DNA from: Imbricaverruca yamaguchii
Lineage: Eukaryota; Arthropoda; Thecostraca; Neoverrucidae
Direction: 5' to 3'
Assembly: GCA_034440575.1 (NCBI GenBank)
Contig: JAOTOL010001646.1
Location: 2,697,501 to 2,761,500, forward strand
DNA: 64,000 nt
Shown in pieces: positions 23,808 through 36,200 of this stretch. How positions within the stretch are numbered: position 1 is the first letter of the stretch; every line of letters starts with the position of its first letter. The notes under the pieces were generated by a model that saw nothing but the letters and a program-made list of their open reading frames with translations, ran no database searches and had not been told where the DNA came from. The position numbers and the translations under genes are program-made.

Positions 23808-24880
23808 TAATAATAATGACCTTTATTTCGTACTGTTCTCGGTGCATATCAGGGCTACCATACGACACACAATGCCTTCATGCATACAGACCAGCAACAC
23901 AACCAAACTGAGACAGCAACCATGGTGCCACACCTGCTCCATTCTACCCTGGGCCATGCACATGAGCCTAATCAGCACTTTCTAGTACAATTTGTTCCAG
24001 CTGTGACCTAAATGTGTGTTTGATGTCAGCTTTACTGGCCACTGAAAAATCCATTCATCCAAGTTCATATTCATACCTATTTTGAGCATAATTTTGTGCA
24101 ATAATACCCATCCAAGCTATATTGCTCTCACACAGTGCTTTTATAATGGCATTGCTACTGTCCATGAGGCTACACAAATAAAAGCTGTCTACTTGCCACC
24201 AGCATGTGGCATGGCAACATTCCAAACTTTTGACACACTTCCTGATTGCAAGAGAACCTAGGGACCTTGACTAGCCTTTCCAAGCAGGAGTGATAGGCTA
24301 TACAGACTTTGCAGAAAGCTTGTTTCACACCCACAGTGTTCTACAATTCACACCCATGGAGGGGACAGTATATCTTAAACAGCCTAACTAGCATGAGCTT
24401 GTCTGCATATCTTAACATAGCACAGAGCATGTTTACCTAGTAGTACTGTGCACATCTGGTCCTCTGCATATCTGCACAATCATTCATGTTGCACTCAATT
24501 TCATGCCCCAGATATCTGAACTTCTGGACCCACATAAGCAGTTTTCTGCAGAGAAGTACTTGTGGCCCTTGGCTACACATCAGATGTGATAAGTATGGCT
24601 TTGAGGGCTAAACATCATGCAGACAGTCTTTTTAACATTTAATTTCACATCCATTGAGGCTGCAAAGGTCTTACACATCCTAACTAGCAGCACCTGAAGT
24701 CTTGCCCTGGTGGGGCCATTAGAACAATGTCATCAGCATATGCCAGAATATTTACAGCATGCAGTCCAACATGATGACCGACACCAGTCTTCTGCAAATA
24801 ATATAAAAGCTTTTCTATGTACATATTAAACAGCAGAGGTGAGATATTTCCCCCTTGTCTGACACCATTCTGAAGAAATG
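23808..24880 (-). pseudogene. Non-LTR retrotransposon relic 1 (reverse transcriptase with YADD)
   Basis: Translating the minus strand gives reverse-transcriptase pieces: GVRQGGNISPLLFNMYIEKL near 24860-24800 and NILAYADDIVLMAPPGQ near 24760-24710. A piece KFRYLGHEIECNMND near 24520-24475 follows. Stops and frameshifts break it. The 3' end is marked by AAATAAAGGTCATTATTATT next to 23808, a simple-repeat tail. Only the catalytic and downstream part remains. It is clearly a different family from the neighbouring relic. Confidence 0.75.
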
Positions 24881-25170
24881 AAAAATAGAAAATGATTCTG
24901 TTCTACTGGCAGCCCACCTCACTCCCATCTGTTGGACTGATACCACATAATTGGAAGTCTGAGGTTATTTTGGTGCAACCTATTAGTAGCCACCAACATA
25001 TGCTGGTATAATTGGAAAAAGGAAAAAAAATTGTATGGTTGCCTTAAGCCAACTGCTCTTTTAAGCTTAAAGACATAAAGACATAAAAGACAATAGATTA
25101 TTGCAACTATGAGCCACAAGGGCCCTTCTTCACTCTGTACACTCAACCAGTTCCCCACCAAATCTGTTGA
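24881..25170. other. Junction between two LINE relics
   Basis: AT-rich sequence of uncertain origin between the two reverse-transcriptase fragments, with no independent coding signal. Confidence 0.35.
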
Positions 25171-26858
25171 TCAGCCCTCCCTGTAATTCTGAAAAGCAAG
25201 CCCTCTATTCTTATAGTGATTGTCTATGCTGTTTTTAAATATGTTCAATGTGCTGCTACTGGCAATGTTTTCTGGCAGCTGGTTCCAGTGTTCTACTACC
25301 CTGTTGGTGAAGAAAGTCTGCCTTAGCCTTGTTCTGCTGTGGTTAACTTTAATTTTGAATTTATGAACTCTAATTGCATCATTTCTGTTCAATTCAAACA
25401 TTTCCGCAAGATATCCCCTCTCCAGACTATGGAAAAATTTAGACCTCAATGAGATCTCTCAGCCTTATATATCTAAGTGAAAACATATTCAATTTTTTTC
25501 AGTCTTTCCTCATATGCCAGGTTGCTTATGCCATTAACCATTTTTGTAGCCCTCTTTTGTACTCTCTCTAAAAGCCAACAATCTTTTTCATAGCTAGGAG
25601 ACCAAGCTTGGATGCAGTATTCCAAATGTGGCCTGACATATGCACAGTAAAGCTTCCTGATCACTTCCTCACTTCTGTATGATACATTCCTATTTATTGC
25701 CCTGAGCATTCTCAGTGCCTTCTTCCTGGCTTCCTTGGTCTGTTCTGATGCCCCAAATTTTGTGTTTAGAATAATACCTAAATCCTTCTGTTGAGTCACT
25801 GATAGCACTTGGCCACCCATCAAGTATGGAGCCTTCATATGCTGCTTACCTACATGCATGATTTTGCACTTATGAAATTTAAATTTCATTTGCCATTCTT
25901 TGGACCACTTCACAAGTATTTTGCACTAAGTCCTTTTGCAGCGAGATATGCTCATCGTGACCTATTATTGCCCTAAAGACATTCAAATCATCTGCAAATT
26001 TCAAAACTTTACTGCTTAGGCCACTTCCAATGTTATTTACAAATATAATGAACAATAGTGGCCCTAGTACTGACCCCTGGGGGACTCCACTAAGATCATT
26101 TTGCCATGATGACTTTGTACCATTTAGCATCACTCTTTGCTGTCTATCTGAAAGCCACAACTCTATCCATTTTAAGATGCTACCTGCAATACCATGGGCC
26201 TGAAGCTGTATCATTAACCATTTATGGGATGCCTTGTCAAAGGCCTTACTAAAGTCAAGATATGCTACATCAACCTGATTTCCCTGATCAAATTGTTCTG
26301 TGGCGAAGTTCAAAAGTCCAAGAGGTTTGTGAGACACGATCGTCCTTTTCTAAACCCATGTTGAGTATCTTGAATCAATCTGCTACCTTCCAGATAACTA
26401 ACTATTCTATCCTTGATAATTGATTCGAGTACCTTGCAGACTAGAGATGTGAGACTTACTGGCCTATAGTTTTCAACTTTCCCTCTTTCTCCTTTCCTGA
26501 AAATAGGAACTACATTTGCCCTTTTCCAATTGGTTGGAATTTCATTTTGTGAAACTGATCTACAAAATATAATACTAAGTGGAAATGCCAGTTCCTTTTC
26601 AGTTTCCCACAACACCCTAGCATAAATTTAATCAGGTCCTGCTGCCTTGTTTGGCTTTATTTTCTTGATATGATTGTAAACAACATCACCATCAGTGAAA
26701 TCAACATTTATCAGATCACATGTCACTGAACTATGGTGTACTGTCGGCAGATTGGTCATATCTTCCAATGTAAACACTGATTTAAACTGCTTGCTCAGCT
26801 CCTCAATCATCTCACTATTTAAAATCATGCCTGTGAGCTTTCCCTGTTCTGTACACAA
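25171..26858 (-). pseudogene. Non-LTR retrotransposon relic 2 (CR1/Jockey-type reverse transcriptase)
   Basis: Five consecutive minus-strand frame pieces form one degenerate reverse transcriptase. They contain HIKKIKPNKAAGPD, NWKRANVVPIFRKGER, NYRPVSLTSLVCKVLE, YLDFSKAFDKASHKWL, GVPQGSVLGPLLFIIF, LKFADDLNVF (catalytic ADD) and RPHLEYCIQAWSPSYEKD. The terminal NRVVEHWNQLPENI is typical of CR1/Jockey-like elements. In-frame stops or shifts occur near 26627, 26320, 25900 and 25460. No endonuclease or ORF1 is seen upstream, so the copy is 5'-truncated and dead. Confidence 0.9.
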
Positions 26859-26956
26859 AGAATTGGTAGAACTATGTGATCAGACCTTCATATTTTGATA
26901 GGAACAGGTCCATCATTTGTTAATTCCATCATCTTTTTGTTATGTATGCCCAGAAT

Positions 26957-27128
26957 ATGATGTGATTGGTTCGTTATTTGTTTTACAACACAGCAATCAT
27001 TGACTCATGTAGCATCGCCAATCTCTCACACTGATTGATCACAGTCAAAAAGCAGCAATAGGTGAGAATCAAACCCACAACTTTTTGACTGTGAGACAAG
27101 CAACTTGCCCCTAGACTACTTGTCCCTG
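26957..27128 (-). mobile_element. SINE family B, diverged copy (minus)
   Basis: Matches the 10493 copy: inverted tail TTATTTGTTTTACAACAC, core GCCAATCTCTCACACTGATT and 5' end CTAGACTACTTGTCCC. It is more diverged, with many C-to-T-like changes. It lies about 130 bp upstream of the PPIL4 start codon. Confidence 0.8.
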
Positions 27129-27256
27129 GAGTGTGATGTGGGTGATGTCCAAAGGTAGATATGTTCATGTAACAAAACATGTTCAGATGCCCCCTCTTCC
27201 CCCAGGTTGGTACCTAGGCATATAGGTATTTGACCATTATTGTGTGCTTGTTACAG

Positions 27257-30200
27257 ATGTCTGTCGTAATAGAAACCACGATTGGCGATTTTACTGTGGA
27301 CCTGTTCCTGAAAGAACGACCCAGAGGTGAGTGAACTAGCTTTTCTGATGTATCATATAGGTACATACCCATTGGAATAATGTTGCCATCAGTCTTCAGT
27401 CCTCATTATAAAATACTTGTCAGGCTTGGCATTTAATTGGCATTGAAACAACCTGTATCTTGTGGTAAGATGTGTGGAATACTACCTGATACAGTAGGTA
27501 GGTATATAGATATTTACCATCAGTGTCATCTCCAGTAAGTGTGCACACTAAAGACAATATGGAGATGGCACTGAGAAGAGGTGGTGGGAATGGCCAAGTT
27601 GTTAAGGTGTTAGCTCTGTGTGCCAAAGGTCCTGGGTTCACCACCCAGAACATTTCCCAATTATTTAGCCCACTGGTAAAGCAGCATGGGCAGTGTCATT
27701 AGCCATGGCCATGCATAAAGTGTGTTGAGAACCACACAATAAACACTAAGAAAACTACCTGATTGGTTGCATGATATCACTAGGATGCATTTTCAATAGA
27801 TAAATATTGGTGTGATAGGTACTATACAACAATATATGATGCAGAATCTTCTAAAGGTGTTTTTTTTTCTTCAGATTACCATGGTTGTGAAGGTGACAAA
27901 GCTGATGGACCACTTGTTTTCTATTGTTTAATGCAATGAAGAATGGCTCTTAAGTGCTCCTGGGTTTTAGACATTGTGTGAGACGAAATGTACGACCCTC
28001 AATATACCAGGAGGTGCTGAGTTTACATCAAAAGTAGCGTTAGGGATTATGCTATATTGCTCAACGTTTCGGCCAGGGGCCATCGTCAGGAGTTGGACCA
28101 CTTGTTTTCTATGCAAATGACCCATTTTTTGTGAAAAATTTCCAACTTGAGCCTAAACTAACCCAACCTAACCAAACCTAACCCTTTAGTTTGCTTTATG
28201 GAGGCAAGTGCATGCACACACTTTTATTGTTACTGCCTTTAACGCTCGCACGTCCGGTGGTCCGCGCCAACTTCGCATGTCTGGGGGGATAGATGTCTGC
28301 CCCCATAAGATCTCTAGAACTATGTTAGCTAGCGATAAACGGAAAACGGCGTCGGATAGCTGGTGACGGCTCCATTGAAAGTGTTTCGGTCATTTTTCGC
28401 TCAGGTCAACAGCCAGGTCATTGGGTCATCATAGGTCAAATTCGACCAGATCAGGTGGGACTCAGATATTGACACATATTTCAGGACCTGTAACAGATAG
28501 AAACAAACCGCGAACGCTATTAGACAGTACTTGAAATGCTCTGCTGACAATAGGCGGTGTAATTGAAGGCCAGGTCAACCGAAACTCAGGTCAAGATCAT
28601 GAAGTCATGACCTCAGGTCAAGGCCCAGGGAGGTCATGTAATATATCAATCGACACGTCTTGACGATACAAGTACAATTGCGGTAATTGCAGCCTTCTAT
28701 CTCAATGCAGTGTGATGTAATGCTCATAAATGTGTAGTGATCTCAGGTGACCTCAGAGACCTTGGTGTGGTCACCGAGCAAAAAATGTTAGCGGTAACAT
28801 TGAGCATAGCTTCCATCTACATACCACAACCGTTGTGAAATCATTCCGAGCGCAAATATGTAACCAGGAGACATTTGTATATTTTATAATGTGGAAGCCA
28901 TGGTAGCGACCTGACCTAAGGTCAATGCTACAGAAAAAACCCGATATGCATATTATGGTCCCTGATGAGATCATGACATGCTATAGGTTTGAAATCAATC
29001 GCCAAATTATTGTGGAAGTTATGCCACCTAGAACTCCGAGCGTAGTAGGGTCACTTCGCCTGACCTGGTGACTTGACCTGAGATGACCCAGGGTTAAAAG
29101 TGCATGAGGATCTGCGAAAAAGACCAATGAACAGCTATGCTAGGTTTGGCCTTGCTAACCCGATTAGTTTGGCGGCAAATGAGGAAAAACCGGAGGAGGG
29201 CAGATATCTGCCCCCGGACATGCGTGGGTTAAACACAATAATACTGAAAGTTTCCAAAGTTCTTAGAAAAATGTTCAACAAAAATTATTTTTTCTTCAAA
29301 AGCAGAGAAAGTTAGGTTAGGTTAGACTGAGTTAGGCTTATTTTTTATTTTGATAATTTTCTGAAAACAAATTACTTGACATATTTTTCATTTTAGTTTG
29401 GAATTTGTTTTTCTCCAAATGTAATCTAGGTAGTGTTAGGTTATGTTGCTTTTTTATTTTTATGAACATTTATTTATTTACCATGTTACCTAACTCAAAG
29501 CCACTTTTTGACATTATTCTGTTCACAGCCTGAAAAGTAACCATTTGCACAGACAATATGTGGTCCCATCATGCTAGTCACCTTCATAAACATGATACTC
29601 CAAAGAAAAATGTCACCCAAAAAAAGATTTTAAGCAAATTTACTGAATGATGAGTGTGATTTAATGTACATGATTATATTAGTAGCAAAGTTGATGTTGC
29701 AAGTTATATGATTGGTGTACAATGAGAAATGTTGGTGTTGGTTGGATGCTGGGATAGTCAGTGTATGTTTGTATCAAGTTTTGTGTTGTAGTGGCCATAG
29801 TTGGTGTTGCATATGGATTGCCTGCAATACCATATTCTTCACCAATGGGGAAACCCATATTCCATATATAGGGACCTTCAGTACCCAGAGCTTATCCAGC
29901 AGCAAAATTATATGTCCATGCATTCCCCACTTGATGTCAGTATTCAGTCTCAAACTGCACAAGACTTCATGAGGTAGACCTGAGGTGCATGCTAAATGTC
30001 ACTGGGGCTTGGCAGTTGAATGGCTAGATTGATCAGTTATATTCCCACTCCAGTGTTTCATCACAAGATATTACAAGTTTTCATTTACATACACATGTTC
30101 TACACACTAACAGTTTTTCTTGATAGCATAGCCTCCAGTGATATATGCCAGTTATGTTCAAGCTTTCCCTACCTGGTTGCTGCCTGTGTGAAATCTTGAT

Positions 30201-33200
30201 GCATGTAAACTTTATAAGTGACATATAATGTGGATATCCTCTTTTGTACAATATTGATAATGCACCTGATTACATGATCTGATATCAGACAGCATTGCAG
30301 GATGAAATATGTATTATGATATTTTGTACCCAAAAATTGATGCTTTGATCTTCACCCCTTTGGCATTTTCTTGCAAGGCATTTTTATTTTTTGGTGTTCT
30401 TCCATGTCAATGCTTTCCTTACCTCATAACAGTTCATCATTCTCCCACTCAATGCTATATGTATTTCTTGCTTTAAACAACATGCCAGTCATTTCTAAGG
30501 AGGTATGCAAACAATGACGTGGTGCCTGGTAAAATCTGGAGTTACATACCAAAAATATGATGGGTGGGTGGATTTCGCCCCCCTCCCAGGGCACATGTTA
30601 GAAATGCTGAATGCTAACTTTTTGCGAAACATGTAGTGCCTTTACCTGAAGCAGCTATGCACACCTTTGAGTGCATAATTCAAATCTAACTACCATGGTT
30701 TCTGCAGGATGCTAATTTGTGAGGAGTGAAAATCCATTGGTGTGGCATACATATAGCTATATCTGTAGTGGAAGGTCAGCAATGCACACAGTGAAGGCAC
30801 ATGTGGTGTAAATTGATGAGTTATATATGTGGTTCATTGTCCACTGACATATCTGGGATATATGTGCATGGTGACCTGTAATTGAGCTCCTTCGGCCTGC
30901 AACTCGCTGGTGGTACTACAGATGTTGTATTGTTGTTCATGCCATGAAATGTTATTTACAAATAAAGTCTCAAAGTGTGAGTCACATCAAAATTATGTAA
31001 TGGGCATCCTGGTACTAGCTGGTTTGGCTGCAAATCTGATGGTCATGAATCACTGAACATATTTACTCATGTATCCAATAATTAATGTTAAAAAACAACC
31101 TGTTTATTGGTTGGTTCACGACACACTTTATGCACATTCACGGCTAATGGCGCCGCCCACACTGTTTCGCCGGTGGGCCGTGGGAGTTTAAAAAAAACAA
31201 TCCAATAACATGTTTGCTTGTCATAATTTCGGAAATGCTGCTTGTTTAAGCTTTCCGCGGGATTATAACAATGTATGTAACTAATAATAATACTGGTGAA
31301 TATTGATGCCCGGCCCAACGCCGTCCTGTTGTTCGTTTTTGGCGAAACATGACCTTTGTGATGTGTTCCATCTGTCATTTCAGCGTGTCAAAACTTCCTG
31401 AAGCTTTGCAAGCTGAAGTATTACAACTTCTCGCTTTTCCACACTGTTCAGAAAGACTTCATCGGTCAGACCGGAGACCCGGAGGGCACGGGAAAAGGAG
31501 GAACAAGCCTGTATGGGTATGTGGCTGATATTTCGGTTTGGGGATATCTCGCGCTAATTTATGTGCCTTCAGTGTAGGTTTCGCTCTGCCCTCTGTTTCT
31601 AACCCAATGAGTGAAATAAATGTCAATGCTTGAAAAGTTCGAAATTACCCGTGCCAATTATTGATGAGTTTGTACTACAAGGGGGTTTTTCTAATGTCGG
31701 CTCCTTGTCTTGGAAAATGATTTTGATATTTTATATTCATCTTGCATTTAGCATGGCTTAATTAAGGAAGAACACATTGTGTGCTCTTAACATGTTTATG
31801 AAGATGTATAGTTCTTATCTTTATTTTAGGATAGGCCATTGCCCATCCACACCTTTCTAGCTTTACCATGGGCCCTATAGCGGCTTCACCCAGTAATTTG
31901 GAGAGTCCATGTATGTATGTGACATGTGTTAGCTCCCAAAATATTTTAATAATGCCTACCAAAGTTTTGATCAAGCATGGACGTCGTGATAGTGTACATG
32001 GGAATTGTATTCGAATCATCAACAGCTCGGTCGACTTGAAGGGCACATTCACTGGCTCATGGCCGAAAAAGGTCTGTTTTCTTTTTATTCTTCTTCCAAA
32101 GAATATGGGCGCTACATAACCAGTAGCAGTTGATGCGCCCTGAAGCCCAAATAATCAATCAATCAATCTTCAAAGAATATGATCTGGAAATTACCATGTT
32201 TGTTGTTTTTTATGGTGAGGTTGAACTGTGTTGTTTGACAATGAACCAACATGATGTGTCTGTTTTGTGCTGACCTGATCGACATGCTTTCTCTTAGTAT
32301 CCTGTATGGGGACCAAGCGAGGTATTTCGAGGCCGAGAAGACTCCCAAGCTGAAGCACACGAACTCCGGCACGCTGTCGTTCGCCAGCCATGGCGACAAC
32401 ATGTGAGAGTTACTGGCAGCCATGTGATGTTGGTCATCAGCAGTTGATGTGTGACTACTGGGCAACATTGGGACAATAGGTGTGCGACTGTACTGGGCAA
32501 CAATGGGACAATGGGCAGGTGACTGTACTGGGTAACATTGGGACAATTGGTGGGTGACGACCCAGCCAATGTGTGATGGTATGTTTATGGCTGTACTGGG
32601 CCACACGGAGCAGTCTCTGTGTGTAAATGTGCTGGACAATAATGGAGTCTGTGTGGCTACTGGACCACAGTGGGATGATACATGTGTGGCTGTACCAGGC
32701 CACAGCAGGGTGATAGGTGTGTTCACTAGTGAGCTGAGACAGGGAAGTCTCTGTGGTTGTATGGGACCACAACTGGCAGTCGGTCCATGGCCGTATTGGA
32801 CCACAGTGGGCCGTATGCATTCACTGCTGGGTTACGTGAGAACATGAGAGGAACATTTTTTTGGAGAGGATAATGTTCTGGATGCCAACAATCTTGGAAC
32901 AGTTTTTTCCCAATCCTGGTTAAGATTGGCCTATTTACCGCAGTTTGTTGCCATTCTGATCACATTCTTGATATGACATGAAAAACCAGAAAAGCTCCTG
33001 GTTCATGGGGAAATCATGTCTCGAGTTCTGGGGAACTTGTGTCTGTGTCTGTGTTATGATGTATCCAAGTCTATCTTTCCATGGGGTGGGATCCAGGTGG
33101 AATATATCAGGTCATACAAGGTATTGAAGGGTGAAATTGAACCATACCTCCACTGTTTGCAAGCGTGAACCAGTCAATATTATTTTGAACCTGTGGATAT

Positions 33201-36200
33201 TTGAGTTTAAGGGCATGCACTGCTGACGTGACCAGCCGCGGTACCGGGAAGGTGCTGTGATGGTGTCGGATCTTGATGATGGTGGAGACGTTGCTGACGT
33301 GGCAGCGTCGCGGCAGGCTGGGCTCGCAGTTCTTCGTCACGCTCTCGGAGGACCTGGCGTCGCTGGACGACCACCACTGTGTGTTCGGCCAGGTGGTCGA
33401 GGGGCACGACGTGCTCGTCCGACTCAACAACGCCATCTGCGACGACAAGCACCAGCCGTACCAGGACATACGGTGGGGCTTCCACTGCGCCGGGACGTGC
33501 GGTGTGGCGCTGTCGTACTGTGACAGGCCGGTGTCGCTTTACCGGGAGGACGTGAGGCGTGTGTGACACTTTGTGTGCAGTGCGTGTGGTATGTCGTGTA
33601 AAGCTTAAGCGAAGAATCGTGTAAAGCGTACGTGAAGCATTGGTATGTTGTACTAGGCGTACCAGGATATACTTCGTGACACTGTTGTATCAGGCGCCTG
33701 GTAGAGTTGGGACCGGTGTCGTTACCGGTAATATAAATTCCAGTAAATAGGGCCTGTTTTTCTGTAGGCAAAGGCAGAGATATTCAGGGCACATCCTATT
33801 TAAGACACTCCCCAGTGCAACTTGTTTTGTGGATGGGTTCGGCCTGCGGTAATAGTAGCGTTCTCCAATAATAAATGTATAGCCAGGGAGCTTCATGCCC
33901 CTCCTCGTGCTGCTACATGTTGTTGGTGGTGCTTGCCAAATGTACGGCCCTCATACCTTTGGCAAACTAATCCGTCCAAAACGTCTGGCATGTAACACAA
34001 GCAGCATAGAGAACAGCAACAACTAGTGCGTACTACTTTGTTTTGTCTAATCGTTTGCGGTGTCTTAATATGCTTTTCATTGTCTTATTCATGCTCTTCA
34101 CACAAAACGTTTTGCATGTGTTCTTCTAACATGCTTGCATTTGTTTCACGTGGGTCCCGTTCGTTTGAACGTGATGGCGTGCTGGCATAGAGCAAGAACG
34201 ATATCAAGCATCCGTTCGTTTGTTTTTCGCCAAGATGTGCATGTACGCCGTTTTCTATTCTGACTAGTTGCTCGAAAATATTGACAGCTCTGGTAGTCTC
34301 ATTATGATGTATACCCTGCGTGGTGCACACTGAGGTTGTCCCGTCTCCCAGCGGCCAGCAGACCACTGCGTGGCAGGAGGTTGCAGAGCGTTACAGGCGG
34401 CAGATGCCCGTGCACGATGTGCTGACGGGGCGTCTGTTGCAGGGTCACACACACGGTCGTGCTGGACGACCCCCTTGATGACCCCGAGGGACTGGAGGTG
34501 CCAGACCGGTCACCGCTGCCCACCGACGATGTACTCAAGGTTAGTACGGCCCGGCACATTATTGAGGTGCCAGACAGGTCACCGCTGCCTACCGACGATG
34601 TCCTCAAGGTTAGTACGGCCCGGAACATTATTGAGGTGAGAGTCGATTTTCATCAGGATCAATTATCTTTCCGTGGAGCATAACACATTTTTGACGTTTT
34701 GTTGGCAGTGAGTAAACCAAGTTTGAACATACTCCAGTTTAATACCCAGTGATATGAAAAACATGCAACTGCCCTCGAGAGCTCATTTTTACCGCAAACC
34801 ATGGCATTAGGACTGTAAAATTTCAGCTGTTGTTGAGCACATTCAGTGTGTACTTAAAATTGTTCACGGCTACTTTCTGATCTTGGGTCAAGCAAGGGCA
34901 CATGGGTGAAGGAGGCCAAAGTGGCGGTTTGTTTCAGCATACAATGTGATTCATTTTGTAGGACACATGTATGCAGAGATCTGAGAAAGACGACATACAT
35001 GTTGGTATACGCTACGGAGCTTTGCATGTCAGTATAATCTGGTGTGGCGCCTATGAGGCGACAAGTCATATACAGTGTCAATGTTCGCCTAGTTCCATGA
35101 GTGCACATTTTCTACAGTAAACAAGACAATTACAGTAGTATAAACCTGAAGTGTGAGTCGATGCATGCACTAGATGTCCGTACTTATACAATCTGTGCTT
35201 GTACGTCCTACTTGTGGTCACGTATTAGACACCGATATCTCTGGAATAATTGCAGCGATATTTTCCTGTCAGTGTAACCAGGTTAAATTGTATCGGATGA
35301 CAACAGTCAACAGTTTCAGGTGGTAAAAGTAACACTTGTGATCGAGTGTGTGGTGTTATTATATTATGACCTGGCACTGACAGACATGTGTAGACAGACA
35401 TGTGTAGTTGACGCATGATGAGCTCACATGTAAGCATGTCTTTGGCAACCAATATTTGCGTTTTTATAGCGACTTGAATGTATTTTCCTACCCTAAGCGT
35501 TCATTATGTTTCACTGAAGTCAATATCGAAATCAACGGGAATGGCCTAGTTGAGGTTACACTAACGAAATGACCCCTGGCACACAAACTGCACCTGCATT
35601 GATCTAGCAGTATAAATTGGTCCGATTGTATCTCATAACAACACACAACAGTTTGAGGCGTTAAAGCAATGCATTTAACTACTTTATGACGTCATTAAAG
35701 CATGGCCTAAGGTGACATTGAGTTGATGCGCCCTCAAACCCAAATAACTAACTAAGGTGGCATTGAGGTAAATCGTTTACACAACGTACCCTTGGTGTTA
35801 ATTTGAATGTACTGAAGTCCCTTACTGCTCTCTCAATTGGTTTGATAGTTATAGCAGAAACAAATAGGCGAAGTCACCCCCCCCCCTTCAGTGACTTGCG
35901 GGTTAGGTGGTCGGTTGTTTCGGCATAGGGGCGCATCGACTGAGTTGGCCATACAGCAGAAAAGGTATCCTGTCCAAAATCAAGATTCCAAAATACAACT
36001 CCAACCCTGTTGCACGAGGCTGGTGTCGTCCTGATGTCTTGTGAGGTGGTGCTGTCTTGTGTGTCCGTATGAATAGGTGCTGCCCTTGCCTCTTGCCAGA
36101 AAATGAATTCAGCTGCTTGAAAATGACTAAGCTCGTGGTTATTTGTTCGACAAGCATGACAAACTCGACTGCGACGTTAGGTTTAGCTCTTGGTTGGTTA

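Noticed and set aside
23808..26858. An intact, active LINE
   Set aside because: Two different reverse transcriptases, each with stops and frameshifts and no 5' region.
28154..29330. CCTAACC/GGTTAGG motifs as interstitial telomere repeats
   Set aside because: Only two or three imperfect units at each place; too short and irregular for arthropod TTAGG telomere arrays.
32163..32820. Minus-strand ORFs of 213 and 121 residues in PPIL4 intron 3
   Set aside because: They translate the degenerate 35-bp repeat and antisense of exon 3.
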